Notes: generated by a model from the sequence alone, not told the origin. A stretch of 64,000 bases of DNA from Microbulbifer aggregans (GCF_020524005.1 NZ_JAIVKK010000001.1:372001-436000), one strand, 5' to 3'. Counted from the first letter of the stretch, positions 31,536 through 41,003 are shown. Program-made: numbers and translations.

Positions 31536-33710
31536 TCATTGAGAAACTAGATTTTTCGTTAAGTAATTCGGGGTAACCTCAATCATTCGCCAATATTGAA
31601 CATGCCCGTGGAATTCACTCATATCGAATACAACAAGGCCTTGTTCATGGCCACCTACGGCAACCTCGGGGTAGTGAACACAATCAAATTCGAGGTGTGA
31701 CTCGTGGAAGCTACTGTTAAGGTGCTCCAACAGTGCCTCCCGAGCAATATGGCTTGCCTGATCATAATCAATACCCTCACAAACCACTGAATGCTCTGAA
31801 AGAGACCTGTTGGTACGGATCGTATTTGCAACCATTCCAAAGACTTGAGCGACGGCTTTTCCATCGTCAACAAAGAACCCAACAGGAAATCTTACACTTG
31901 GAGGCTTGCTTCCAATGAGCCAAGATTCCCTTACCCCTTCTTTTACTAAGTTACTTTTAAATGCCGGAGTGTAGCCATCTTGCCGATTCTGAAAGAATTG
32001 GATACGCGATTGAGAGCCACGACTAACCTCCATGTAGATCGTAAAGCTCCTATCTGGATAAACTTCCGACAATAGCTGCCTAAGCTTAAATGAAAACTTA
32101 CGACCTATTTCAGGTAGAAAATCATCTTTTTTAAATTCTGCACCGATAAAATGTCCATAAAGTTTTTCAATTTCATCGTAAAAAGGTGATTTTTTAAGCA
32201 GTCGCATCAAGTCAAAAATGTTGTGACTTGCTTCAGATCGAGAACTAGCATCGAGAAAAGCGTTTTCATCAACACCTTTTAAGTAGATTCCGCCATTATG
32301 TTCTACAAATTCTGGATTGAATTCATCTACAACAGGGTCAAAGTCTGAAATGTCGAAAGAGGGTACCGATGGATTTCCTGCCTCTTTCATTGCGTTTTGA
32401 GTTTGCAGCTCATAATCAATTTCAGATAAACGCTCACCTTCTACCATCTCTTGCTTAACTTTGCATGCAACAGATTCATCATGAATTCTAGCGATATCTT
32501 CAACTGGGTCGTCACTGGTATCGCCAGCCGTTATCCAAACCACGCAATCGGTCTTTTGGATATACTCTGCTATGTCAGGCAGTCGGCTAATTTCTCTTAG
32601 CTGCTCTACGAGCATATCATGGATTTTTTTAGAGATTTCTCGGCTCAGTTCGTACGCACAGTCTGAATAAGGTTCAATATTTAAGTATTTAAGCGCGTGG
32701 TCGCTAGCCTCGTCCGCGGCCTTTGATAGCTCTGACAAGATTTGCTCTGTTTTTTTTAAGTCACTTTCATGGTCACCGTGGTAAGGAGAGTCGCACGGGC
32801 TCCAGCGCAACAGCATCCGATTCTCATCGAAGCTGATCTGAGAGTGCCTGCTGTATAATTTCGCTACGTGATTCAGTCCATTTTCAGAATTAAACCCGGG
32901 AAACAGATAAGATGTGCAGTCACCATTGTGATATAAATATAAGGAATAAATACTTTCACCACCGTATTCCGTTAATATTTTCTTGAACGCAGAACTGGCC
33001 TCTTGTTTGACAGAACTAGCAAGAGCCCCTAAAAGGGTGTTGATATTTTCCTGGGTTTTGCAATCTAAACTTGAAAATACACTACCGTCGCCAAGCTCGA
33101 TAGATATCTGCGATAGCGAATCCCCAGATATTTCTGCCATGCACTCCAAAATACGATTTTTATCGCCATTACCGGAACAGTATGAGATGCCAATAGGCTT
33201 GATGGGGTTATTTTCTAACCTTGGATACAGCACTTGATGTTGATCGGAAAGATTTTTTACATATACTTCCTTTATCTTCAAATCCAAATCATTACTTAAT
33301 GCATATATTGAGTGGAATTCTTTTCCATCTTTTTCAAGGGCATCGTCGAAGAGGCTTTCTTGGCGCTCATAAATACATTTGGCTATCGCCGTTGTTTGAC
33401 TGAAAGAAATCTCGCTATCTGTTCCAAATGATTCAAGTCTCCAAAGCATAAAATTTTTAAGTTGATCTGAGTTAGCACCACACTTCCCCGACATTTCATT
33501 CGAAATTTGATCCAACTTAGCTCTTGTCTGAAATCGCAATGCAATCTCGTTTCCACTGCTATCTAGTATTATTCCGTACAGCCCGCTTTCTATATATTTC
33601 TCATAAATTAAGTCTATGTTTCTAGTGAGCTCTTGTTGAAATACGTTATCGAGCTTTACAAGCAGCTGTTGAAAACTGTCAGCAATCTCTGAGTGCGCCA
33701 TATCAGACAT
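31536..33710 (-). CDS. Unknown 724-aa protein, possible DUF4303-like segment
   Basis: 724 residues, acidic, no signal peptide or membrane segment. Residues about 240-330 (ESIYSLYLYHNGDCTSYLFP, then NSENGLNHV and LRWSPCDSPYHGDHE) resemble the short DUF4303 family, where a beta sheet is followed by a conserved RWSP-x-D-x-x-YH motif; this is a by-eye match. The C-terminal half (about 500-720) contains a second alpha/beta region (SFTIYMEVSRGSQSRIQF) that could be a degenerate repeat. It is last of a three-gene minus-strand cluster with a propeller-like protein and a sirtuin; the gap to the propeller gene is 61 nt. Its lower GC than the core suggests acquisition. No function is proposed. Confidence 0.75.
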   Translation of the reverse strand: MSDMAHSEIADSFQQLLVKLDNVFQQELTRNIDLIYEKYIESGLYGIILDSSGNEIALRFQTRAKLDQISNEMSGKCGANSDQLKNFMLWRLESFGTDSEISFSQTTAIAKCIYERQESLFDDALEKDGKEFHSIYALSNDLDLKIKEVYVKNLSDQHQVLYPRLENNPIKPIGISYCSGNGDKNRILECMAEISGDSLSQISIELGDGSVFSSLDCKTQENINTLLGALASSVKQEASSAFKKILTEYGGESIYSLYLYHNGDCTSYLFPGFNSENGLNHVAKLYSRHSQISFDENRMLLRWSPCDSPYHGDHESDLKKTEQILSELSKAADEASDHALKYLNIEPYSDCAYELSREISKKIHDMLVEQLREISRLPDIAEYIQKTDCVVWITAGDTSDDPVEDIARIHDESVACKVKQEMVEGERLSEIDYELQTQNAMKEAGNPSVPSFDISDFDPVVDEFNPEFVEHNGGIYLKGVDENAFLDASSRSEASHNIFDLMRLLKKSPFYDEIEKLYGHFIGAEFKKDDFLPEIGRKFSFKLRQLLSEVYPDRSFTIYMEVSRGSQSRIQFFQNRQDGYTPAFKSNLVKEGVRESWLIGSKPPSVRFPVGFFVDDGKAVAQVFGMVANTIRTNRSLSEHSVVCEGIDYDQASHIAREALLEHLNSSFHESHLEFDCVHYPEVAVGGHEQGLVVFDMSEFHGHVQYWRMIEVTPNYLTKNLVSQ

Positions 33711-33771
33711 ATTTAATCCGTTAACTGAAATATCTAAAGGGGTAATATCGGGGGTACGCTAGAGTCTACTT

Positions 33772-34890
33772 CTAAGGGTGGCTGCGCCATCTGTTAATCG
33801 TGATTAACCCCTGGCATCCGAATGCAATAAGTGCTTTCTCCTCTGGAACGTAAAGATCACAAAACACACCTTCCTTTTTGTACAGCAAGGATCCATCGTC
33901 AATGCTCCAAATTGTTATTCCTGCCGGCTCCTTCTCTTCGTGATATAAACCTGAAAACAAATATTTATCGAAAAAGAAAATATCACTGGTGGGGCCTGAG
34001 ATGGACAGCAATAGCTCTTCAGATTCTACATCGAAAACTGCAGCAGTATTCGTGGGAGCGTCGCCAAACTGACCATCATCCACTCCCCAAATACAAATTT
34101 TTTGATCATTTATCCAGCAAAAAGGGGAGTCCCAAAAGTAGTCCCAAATAGCATAACTACGCATATTGGGGCTTGAGTCAGTTTCCCAAAGGTCGCCATT
34201 AAGCCAAGATTTGAGGTCGTAACTCAATGCAACACCAATTGGGTGCCAAACCCAGCCAATAGTTGCAAGGCGAGTTTGACTTGGAGAGGCTTTTAAAACA
34301 CCCGACCACTCCTTAAATACATAATCGTTATCCTCGTTCTCGCGTGGACTTTCAGTTAAATCTCGCCCGGTAATAATCTCTCCTGTTTCGAGATCTGTAA
34401 TATCCAGGCGGTTCCAGTCAGTCGCGTGAACCAAGTGTGTCTTTGAGTTATGTGCAATAAAACAGACGGGCAGGGGGGTTAACTCGGTATGATATTCGCC
34501 CGCAGATAACGAAAGTATTTCTTTGCTATCGCCAATCCTAACAACAACACCCCTGCAAATTGCCGAGTGTTCATGTGATTGCTGTCGTCGACAAGTTACC
34601 GCGAGAAATCGACCGTCCTGACTGCAATATAGTTGAAATTCTGAGTTGACGGGGAATTCATCCCCATTCAATTCTTTGACAAGGCTCAAATCACCCGTAT
34701 ACAGGTCAAGGCATATTAACTCAGAGCGATCTGTCAATATAAAAATATTTTTTGGGTCAGTTGTACACGATGCAGCAGCTAAAACTCTCATTCCTTCAAA
34801 GTAAGGAACTTGCAGGCGCTGCTCTTCAAATGAAAATATCAACTGATCCAAATGTTTATCATTTGCCATATTTTTCTGCATCCTAAACAT
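33772..34890 (-). CDS. Probable beta-propeller protein, unknown function
   Basis: 372 residues without signal peptide. Repeated beta-strand units of about 45 residues, each with a hydrophobic strand and an aromatic/Asp turn (for example NIFILTDRSELICLDLYTGDLSL, broken here into FILTDRSELICLDL and YTGDLSL; AVFDVESEELLLSISG; ITIWSIDDGSLLYKKEG), look like WD40/quinoprotein-type blades, about seven in all. Such proteins usually serve as binding platforms. The start is the ATG at 34890, with ACAGG just before it and only 5 nt after the sirtuin stop; an in-frame ATG at 34869 is an alternative. Cotranscription with the sirtuin is very likely. Confidence 0.75.
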   Translation of the reverse strand: MFRMQKNMANDKHLDQLIFSFEEQRLQVPYFEGMRVLAAASCTTDPKNIFILTDRSELICLDLYTGDLSLVKELNGDEFPVNSEFQLYCSQDGRFLAVTCRRQQSHEHSAICRGVVVRIGDSKEILSLSAGEYHTELTPLPVCFIAHNSKTHLVHATDWNRLDITDLETGEIITGRDLTESPRENEDNDYVFKEWSGVLKASPSQTRLATIGWVWHPIGVALSYDLKSWLNGDLWETDSSPNMRSYAIWDYFWDSPFCWINDQKICIWGVDDGQFGDAPTNTAAVFDVESEELLLSISGPTSDIFFFDKYLFSGLYHEEKEPAGITIWSIDDGSLLYKKEGVFCDLYVPEEKALIAFGCQGLITINRWRSHP

Positions 34891-34895
34891 CCTGT

Positions 34896-35612
34896 TTAAG
34901 AACTGCTGTTACATTTTTCGCACCATTCTTGGCAAACGCCCGGAACAAGATTTGTCGCCCGGCCTCTCAATAGAGTGAAACCAAAGGGTACACGCTCAAT
35001 ATCCATAGTGACGATAATTTTCTTTGCATGATAGCGCGCTTTTTTTAATAACGAAGCGGCGGGCTGGACTGTTAATGAGGTTCCAACAACTAATACATAG
35101 GCCGCTTCACCTAGGTGTTTTTTTGCGCTATCAATGTGGAAGGGCGTCTCGCTAAACCAGACGACGTGCGGACGTAATTGACTTCCTGATTCACATTGGT
35201 CGCCCAAGTCAATGGGTTTTTCACCTATATCATAAATACGACTGACATCGTCTACACCACGAGCTTTATTTAGCTCACCGTGGAGATGAATAACATGCGT
35301 AGAACCCGCACGCTCGTGTAGGTTGTCGATATTCTGCGTAATAACAACAACGTCAAAATATCTTTCTAATTCTGCAATCGCCAGGTGCGCCGCGTTTGGC
35401 TCAACTAGAGACGAATCCTTTCGAAGCTGATTGTAAAATGAGAGTACAAACTCCGGATCGTGCTCCCATCCGCTTTTGCTTGCGACTAGCTCAACCGGGA
35501 CATTTTCCCACAATCCGTCATTATCTCTAAAAGTTTTCAGGCCACTTTCAGCACTAATTCCTGCACCAGTAAAGACAACAATTTTATTTGTATTGATTGG
35601 TTTCTTTTCCAT
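34896..35612 (-). CDS. Sir2-family NAD-dependent deacylase lacking zinc-binding cysteines
   Basis: 238 residues from the ATG at 35612 (an in-frame ATG at 35633 is possible; neither has a clear ribosome binding site). The sirtuin core is intact: GAGISAESGLKTFR, TQNIDNLHERAG with the catalytic-site Asn/Asp, HLHGEL with the catalytic His, and VVGTSLTVQPAA. Between them the usual four-cysteine zinc ribbon is absent; that stretch reads DDVSRIYDIGEKPIDLGDQCE, as in a sirtuin subgroup common in Bacteroidetes. Sirtuins remove acyl groups from lysine using NAD; some Sir2 domains in bacterial defence systems instead destroy NAD. It is first gene of the sirtuin-propeller-724-aa cluster. Confidence 0.9.
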   Translation of the reverse strand: MEKKPINTNKIVVFTGAGISAESGLKTFRDNDGLWENVPVELVASKSGWEHDPEFVLSFYNQLRKDSSLVEPNAAHLAIAELERYFDVVVITQNIDNLHERAGSTHVIHLHGELNKARGVDDVSRIYDIGEKPIDLGDQCESGSQLRPHVVWFSETPFHIDSAKKHLGEAAYVLVVGTSLTVQPAASLLKKARYHAKKIIVTMDIERVPFGFTLLRGRATNLVPGVCQEWCEKCNSSS

Positions 35613-35908
35613 ATTAAATCGCCAACATTCCATGTGGTGAGATTTAGATCTAGCTTTTATGGCGGGCTGTTTTCCCGGATCTGTATACAGTCAAAGAGTG
35701 TGTATATCCGAAAACATTGATTACGAAACTTATGCTTGAGACTGCGATAGGATGTCTTTAGGGAGGGCGACTGCATTTTTCAAAAGAAAGGTCACATCTG
35801 CGATATCAGGAAAATCATCATAACCGAGATACCTTGGAATGACGAATACCCAACACCCAATTTAACATAATCTATATTATGCGCACTTAAGGCAGGAGGG
35901 GCCGGCTG
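35613..35908. other. Intergenic region upstream of the sirtuin cluster
   Basis: About 295 nt. It holds an imperfect inverted repeat (GTTTTCCCGGAT near 35668 with ATCCGAAAAC near 35707) around a TGTATAC palindrome, which might be an operator for the sirtuin operon. No gene is supported. Confidence 0.35.
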
Positions 35909-36373
35909 TCAAGGTCGGATCTGTAGCCTCACCGTCTGATACCAGTCACCCGCAGCAGTGCCGACCCAGTTCTCCATATCGAGGCCCAAATAACCAACAG
36001 CTGCAGCGTCTGTAGAAATAGTGTCATCTATTGACGGTATTGCCCCGCCGTCCACTATCGTTGTAATTACATCTATCGCTAGTCTATCCGACGCATCCTG
36101 AAATTCGGCATCACCAATTTTAGGGAGCCCTTCTTCTTCTCTTTTGTCATTCGCTGCCCAGACTCTCGTTCCGCGCACCAAACATTTGTAAAAGGACCAC
36201 TCGCCATTTCTAGGCCTATTAATGTGAGCCGCCGCCCTTAGCCAATTAGGTGTACGAGAATCGCCACCTTTACTGTCATTGATGTCTGCCAGAAATTCAT
36301 ATGCTTCTGGATAATTCTCAGAATCCAGTATTCCTTGCAATGTTTGTAGCTGGGTAGATGTTAGTTCCGTCAA
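35909..36373 (-). CDS. Hypothetical protein, 154 aa
   Basis: 154 residues, acidic and soluble, no signal peptide. Starts with TTG, backed by AGAGG 8 nt upstream. The N-terminal 35 residues look helical (LQTLQGILDSENYPEAYEFL) and the middle has NWLRAAAHINRPRNGEWSFY. I recognise no family. It follows the 221-aa gene by 25 nt and is the last gene of a minus-strand run of four unknown genes. Confidence 0.65.
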   Translation of the reverse strand: MTELTSTQLQTLQGILDSENYPEAYEFLADINDSKGGDSRTPNWLRAAAHINRPRNGEWSFYKCLVRGTRVWAANDKREEEGLPKIGDAEFQDASDRLAIDVITTIVDGGAIPSIDDTISTDAAAVGYLGLDMENWVGTAAGDWYQTVRLQIRP

Positions 36374-36398
36374 CTCGTGATCCTCTAATGTAAAAGCT

Positions 36399-37064
36399 TT
36401 ACCTATAAAAACCGTCTAAAAATTCTTTTGATATTAAAAAGTATTGAATCGAAGATCTGTTGCCCGCGAGATATTTAATTTGGTATTCCGCACAGATCTG
36501 GGCCGGCGCGACAGACAAAAAATCGTCAATACTAGGAAGCATTTTTTCAGAATTTCCTGGATAAAGGTTTTTGTATAGAGCAACATCCTTTCCATCCTGA
36601 CTAATCAAATCATAGTATTGCTTGTTCCTTCCCACCCCTTTGAATCGAGCTATCAGAATTATGTAACCCCTACCACTTGAACTATCAAAATGATATTTTC
36701 TAGGTTCCTCTTCTAAATACCTATCAGAGTTTCTTAAGAAATTAATCTTTCTCGATAGGCAACTGCCTTCTATAGAGCTGTTTTCGTTGTACGTAAAAAA
36801 TACCTTTACAGAAAATAACTCCCCAGAGTATCCGGAAACATCTCTAGAATCGAATTCTATGCTCGACCTCCAAATATTGGGGTCCGGCTCAGAGCGCTCT
36901 GGTCCGTAGGAAATATACTTTTTTGGAATCTCTCCCAGCATAGAACTGTAAACGGAATTGGCATTTTTGCTCTCGCCAGCCGAGTCGGAATTGGCCCACA
37001 CCCAAAAGAAAAGAAGAGCGCAAGTGGCCAATAAGGCAGCAACAATAGGTTTATAAAAACTCAT
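36399..37064 (-). CDS. Hypothetical membrane-anchored or exported protein, 221 aa
   Basis: 221 residues with one N-terminal hydrophobic segment (about 6-25, PIVAALLATCALLFFWVWA) and no obvious cleavage site, so it is probably anchored in the inner membrane with a periplasmic domain. Two cysteines (in GSCLSRK and PAQICAEYQ) may form a disulfide. No family recognised. It lies 25 nt ahead of the 154-aa gene, so the pair is likely cotranscribed. Confidence 0.65.
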   Translation of the reverse strand: MSFYKPIVAALLATCALLFFWVWANSDSAGESKNANSVYSSMLGEIPKKYISYGPERSEPDPNIWRSSIEFDSRDVSGYSGELFSVKVFFTYNENSSIEGSCLSRKINFLRNSDRYLEEEPRKYHFDSSSGRGYIILIARFKGVGRNKQYYDLISQDGKDVALYKNLYPGNSEKMLPSIDDFLSVAPAQICAEYQIKYLAGNRSSIQYFLISKEFLDGFYR

Positions 37065-37272
37065 GATTTAGCATGCCCCATAAATAAGTATAATTTTCAA
37101 GTGTCATTAGAAGCTGCTCGATATGCATCTTTTTTAAGGGCTTTGAAAAATTATCGCACTCACTAAGCATGAATTTCGATCAAGATAATGTAGGCGAGTT
37201 ATAAGATTTCCATCACAAAATGTCTTATTGCGATTATTAGACCAGTTCACCGAAATCATTTTTTTGCTTCAT

Positions 37273-38241
37273 CTAGTTTAAAAATTCACTTTTGATAGGT
37301 CGGTCTATCTTATAAAAGGAGGGATCTACATATTCACCTGCTTCTAGAATTGACTCAACTTCTATAAGCTTATGGCTTTTCGACTCATAACAGGCACCAA
37401 AAAATTCAATAATCAGTTTGGCATAGTTTTCTTTAGACTTATCGATGAGATCATCGATATCTGGAAAGCTGGAATCTGCCCAACCTGCGTTAGGAGAATT
37501 AGAAAATAACCAAACTAAATCTGATGGTATACCGCTATCAGTCTTAAATAGCTTATCTCTAGATTTCTCCAACCTGAGAATCGAGTTAAATTTATCGATA
37601 TACCGACTGAAATCATCATAAAATTCTATTCTCTTAAGTTCATTATCCTTTTGTCCACCATGCAAAATAAATTGATCATAGATTATTTGCCTCTCGCTCC
37701 AATTTATGACGACATGAGCTCTCTTCATGCCACCATCAATAAAGATAACCATGTCAATCCATGGCGTATTCATTTTACATAAATAGTTTATATCTTTTGG
37801 AAGGTTTGGTGGTGGCGAACTTAAAAAACCATCAATAGATAATTTTGAATACTGCTTGTCCAAATCAATTTCATGTCGCCACTTCTGTGAACTAGAAATT
37901 TTTTTCCTGGCATCCAAACTACGCATAACGGTTAGTGGATGAACTATAAAAGCAAGTGTTACATCGGGTGTATCGCCCTTCAAATGACAGGTCGAAAAAT
38001 TGTACTTGCTTTCAAGCATGGCTAGAATTTTTCCTACAACTATATGCTCAACCTGACGCTTACTAGAAAAAACCTTTTCCAAATATAAGCGTCCAATCAT
38101 CTTATCAAGTAGCTGATCTTCATATACACCTGCAACGATTGACCTTCCTTCACAGGAACGCAACTCATTTGACACGGAGTACGACGGGAAAAAAATCCAA
38201 ATCAATAAGAGAAAAACACAAATGCAATTCATCAACTTCAA
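37273..38241 (-). CDS. Hypothetical exported protein, paralogue of its upstream neighbour
   Basis: 322 residues with an N-terminal signal peptide (hydrophobic core about 5-20). Clearly homologous along its length to the protein encoded at 38354-39328: both have the start of the mature region with a Cys and VAGVYED/VVGIYED, CHLKG, the PW-x-x-M motif, VINWS-x-RQ-x-IYDQ, the PxLVWLF-x-SSPN-like motif, SxFPDI, and a C-terminal Y-D-P-S/L-Y-KI-x-RPI. Conserved cysteines suggest a disulfide-bonded periplasmic fold. I know no family for it. The pair is a tandem duplication that has diverged considerably. Confidence 0.75.
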   Translation of the reverse strand: MKLMNCICVFLLLIWIFFPSYSVSNELRSCEGRSIVAGVYEDQLLDKMIGRLYLEKVFSSKRQVEHIVVGKILAMLESKYNFSTCHLKGDTPDVTLAFIVHPLTVMRSLDARKKISSSQKWRHEIDLDKQYSKLSIDGFLSSPPPNLPKDINYLCKMNTPWIDMVIFIDGGMKRAHVVINWSERQIIYDQFILHGGQKDNELKRIEFYDDFSRYIDKFNSILRLEKSRDKLFKTDSGIPSDLVWLFSNSPNAGWADSSFPDIDDLIDKSKENYAKLIIEFFGACYESKSHKLIEVESILEAGEYVDPSFYKIDRPIKSEFLN

Positions 38242-38353
38242 ATTTCACCTTCCGTTACTTCCCAAATTAACCACCCACCCATGGAACCCTAAAAATCATG
38301 TACTATTATTATGATTGAGAATTTTGACTATTCTTGGACATAAACACTCGACA

Positions 38354-39328
38354 TCAATTTATTTCATTTCGGAAATTTTTTAATATTGGCCTTTCAATCT
38401 TATACCCACTTAGATCCACATAATCACCGGAATCAATGATGGATCTAATTTTAATTTCCCTATAATCTATTCTCCGATAGCAGACATCAAACAAATTACC
38501 AATTAATGTCGAATAGACATCCTGAGCGTGATCAACCACCATGCCGATATCTGGAAATGTTGAATCGTGAGCACTGACGTTTGGAGAGCTTGCAAATAGC
38601 CACACCAAATCTGGTGGTATGTGCTCTACTTTATCAAGGTATTCCTCCAAGTCCTTCGAATGAAACCATGCATCACGGTAATCATTAAAATGAAAACGAT
38701 ACGTGTCGGAAAATATGGGTTTGAAGGAGCCCCTTTGATCTACGCTATTTTTGGACAGAAGGTACTGATCATAAATATGCTGCCGTGTACTCCAGTTTAT
38801 AACTGCATTAACGTTTTTAATATTTCCATCAAAATAGACACCCATTTTCATCCATGGAGTGTCTATACGGCACAGATAATTTATACTTTCGGAAAGTGTT
38901 ACCTCGGGTGGAGCAAGGAGGTCATCCTGTGATAAATCGCGAAAATCGCGTAGAAATGCATTTCTATAAGTACGTACACCATGCTCAGAAACTGAATTCC
39001 TAGAGGATTTGGATCTCCACAGAAGAAATGGGTGATTAATAAAAGAAATTTCAACTACTGGATGTTCTCCACCCTTTAAATGGCAAGACTCGAAGCCATA
39101 ATTATCCGTTAAATTGGCAACCATCTTGGAAACGAACTGTGCATAGCTATCATCTCTTGTGTAGGGTTTGTGCAAATAAAGAGAACCTAACATTCGATCA
39201 ACTTGGTGATCCTCATATATACCGACCACCAGAGAGTGATCTCCACAGGCCTTCAACTCACCAGCTACTGAGCATACAGATATACCTGCAGGTATTAATA
39301 AAGCCGCGAGCCAAACGCATTTCCTCAT
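38354..39328 (-). CDS. Hypothetical exported protein, paralogue of its downstream neighbour
   Basis: 324 residues from the ATG at 39328, which has AAGGGTGG just upstream; an in-frame ATG at 39346 lacks this and is rejected. Signal peptide about 1-22 (RKCVWLAALLIPAGISVCSVAG). Shares the motifs listed for the 322-aa paralogue, including VINWSTRQHIYDQ and PDLVWLFASSPN. It begins the four-gene run of unknown proteins and lies 40 nt from the IS30-type element, whose insertion may have cut the upstream context. Confidence 0.75.
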   Translation of the reverse strand: MRKCVWLAALLIPAGISVCSVAGELKACGDHSLVVGIYEDHQVDRMLGSLYLHKPYTRDDSYAQFVSKMVANLTDNYGFESCHLKGGEHPVVEISFINHPFLLWRSKSSRNSVSEHGVRTYRNAFLRDFRDLSQDDLLAPPEVTLSESINYLCRIDTPWMKMGVYFDGNIKNVNAVINWSTRQHIYDQYLLSKNSVDQRGSFKPIFSDTYRFHFNDYRDAWFHSKDLEEYLDKVEHIPPDLVWLFASSPNVSAHDSTFPDIGMVVDHAQDVYSTLIGNLFDVCYRRIDYREIKIRSIIDSGDYVDLSGYKIERPILKNFRNEIN

Positions 39329-39369
39329 GACACCACCCTTAATCATTCACTAATGAATTATCGTTCCCT

Positions 39370-40434
39370 GAATTCAACTAATAAGTGCAACGGTTTGGCC
39401 GAACTGAACCTCGTAAGGTGTTTTCCACCCGAGTCATTTTTTTGGCTTTAGATTGATGCTCATCTGTAGCCGTCGAATGTCTTCGTCGCTGACTTTGCTG
39501 AAGTCGGTCCCCTTCGGATATTTTCGGCGTATCAAGCCGTTTAAATTTTCGTTACTGCCGCGATCACAGGAGCGGTACGGCCTTGCAAAATATACCTGTA
39601 TGCCCGTAGATTCCGTAAGGGCTTGATGCGCAGCAAACTCTTTTCCGTTGTCCACGGTCAACGTTTTACTTCCAGCTGCAGCCAGTATTTCACGTAGAGC
39701 CTCAGTCACTGCTTCTGCACCCCGGTCAGCGACTTTCTTTATCCAGAAGTATCGGCTATGCCTGTCGTTAACTGTTACCAGGCACTCACCGGGACCGTGC
39801 ACGGTATCGCCCTCTAGGTGCCCAAGCTCTGAACGCTCATCTGCTTCCTTTGGGCGCTCACTCATAGGGACCCTACCTTTGATTTGGCCGCGTCTGTCCT
39901 TACTGCCGAACCGGCGTTTATAGGGCCTTGGCGCCCGGCACAGGCTCTCGAACAGCGCACCTCCATTCCGCTTATCTTCAGCGATGTACCGGTAGAGGCT
40001 TTCATGGCTGATTATTTTCTTGCCTCGCTCCTTTTCCAGCCGTCCGCTGATAGCTTCTGGCGAGAATCCAAATGCCATGTAGGTTTCGAGTATCGCAAGA
40101 ATCTCAACGCTTCTCTTGCATCCCTTCTTCGCAGTCTTACGACGATGCACCGAGGCGGTCTGAGCCTTTCCACCGCAATAGTCTTCTTCACTGCTGTTTC
40201 TCGAAAGCTCCCGGCTGATTGTCGACTTGTTTCGCCCCAGGCGTCTGCCGATCTCACTCATCGAATAGCCTTGTTCTCGTAGCGCTTGAATATGGTATCG
40301 TTCACTCGGCGCCAGTTGTTGGTACTGCATTTTGCTTGAATCCTTGGGTCAGAGCTTGGATTCTACCAGTAGCTGGCGCCCTCCTTCTTGCTCTACGTCC
40401 TACGGCTCAAACGTTGCGATTATTATGTGAATTC
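39370..40434. mobile_element. IS30-family insertion sequence
   Basis: About 1065 bp. The ends are imperfect inverted repeats of 32 nt (25 matches): the left end reads GAATTCAACTAATAAGTGCA and the right end, inverted, GAATTCACATAATAATCGCA, both continuing CAACG, TTTG and GCCG. One transposase gene fills the element. Size, single gene and repeat style suit IS30. The first 6 nt (GAATTC) are palindromic and may be partly target sequence. Confidence 0.85.
39374..40330 (-). pseudogene. IS30-family transposase with an in-frame TGA near its C-terminus
   Basis: 298 codons are open from the ATG at 40330. The N-terminal helix-turn-helix (SMSEIGRRLGRNKSTISRE) and the DDE catalytic core are intact: Asp in EGDTVHG, Asp in TVDNGKEFAAH and Glu in GSNENLNGLIRR. 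Translation stops at TGA at 39434-39436, but the same frame continues with LGWKTPYEVQFGQTVALIS to a second stop at 39374-39376. IS30 transposases normally read RPRKCLGWKTPYEV, so the TGA occupies the place of the usual Cys codon (TGC to TGA). The enzyme loses its last 19 residues. Whether it still works is unknown; I call it a probable pseudogene. Confidence 0.8.
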
Positions 40435-40538
40435 AGGAGATAAAAACGGCCAACACCCAGACGACTCGCTTCATATGTTCACCCAGACATCACAATGTTC
40501 TTTTTCTGCGCTATCATATATATCAAAATATTCCATCC

Positions 40539-40964
40539 CTATTTTTCCTTAATAGTAAATATTTTATTAATAATATTGACGTCGAATACCAATACATTAT
40601 TACAACTGAAGCTTGACTCATGCATGCCGCCTGTTGGGAAGTCCCCGCCCCTCCGGGAAAACGTGATCTTCTTTCCCAGCTCCTGACCATCTAGCTTCCT
40701 AAACACCGTATATTCTGTACGTCGAACATATGGGTTCGAAGCATGTATCTCAACTGTGTTACTCCGCCAAGCGTATTCATGCTTCTCTTTTGAAGTGTCT
40801 GCTGGCATAACACGAATAGCCCCATTTTTTCCCTCATTCCTAAGATATTCAGGCATTGATAACTCTACTCATTCGAATATCACTGTGCCTCCATCGTCGG
40901 TATTGCACCATCCCTTCTGTAAATTCGCTTGCACATGGTTTAGGAGTAGGCCACGGTTAGACTG
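40539..40964 (-). pseudogene. Remnant of an unknown gene interrupted by TGA
   Basis: The clean reading frame (40539-40856, 105 residues, starting MPEYLRNEGKNGAIRV) continues upstream in the same phase through one TGA at 40869-40871. The upstream part reads NHVQANLQKGWCNTDDGGTV, then IFE before the stop. Reading the TGA as a Trp codon would give an unbroken protein. The upstream end fades into the IS256-type remnant, so the 5' part of the gene is probably lost. No family recognised. The joined reading is an inference. Confidence 0.45.
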
Positions 40965-41003
40965 AATGTCGCCAAACAAAGTCAGTCCTAAAAGGAAATA
41001 ACC

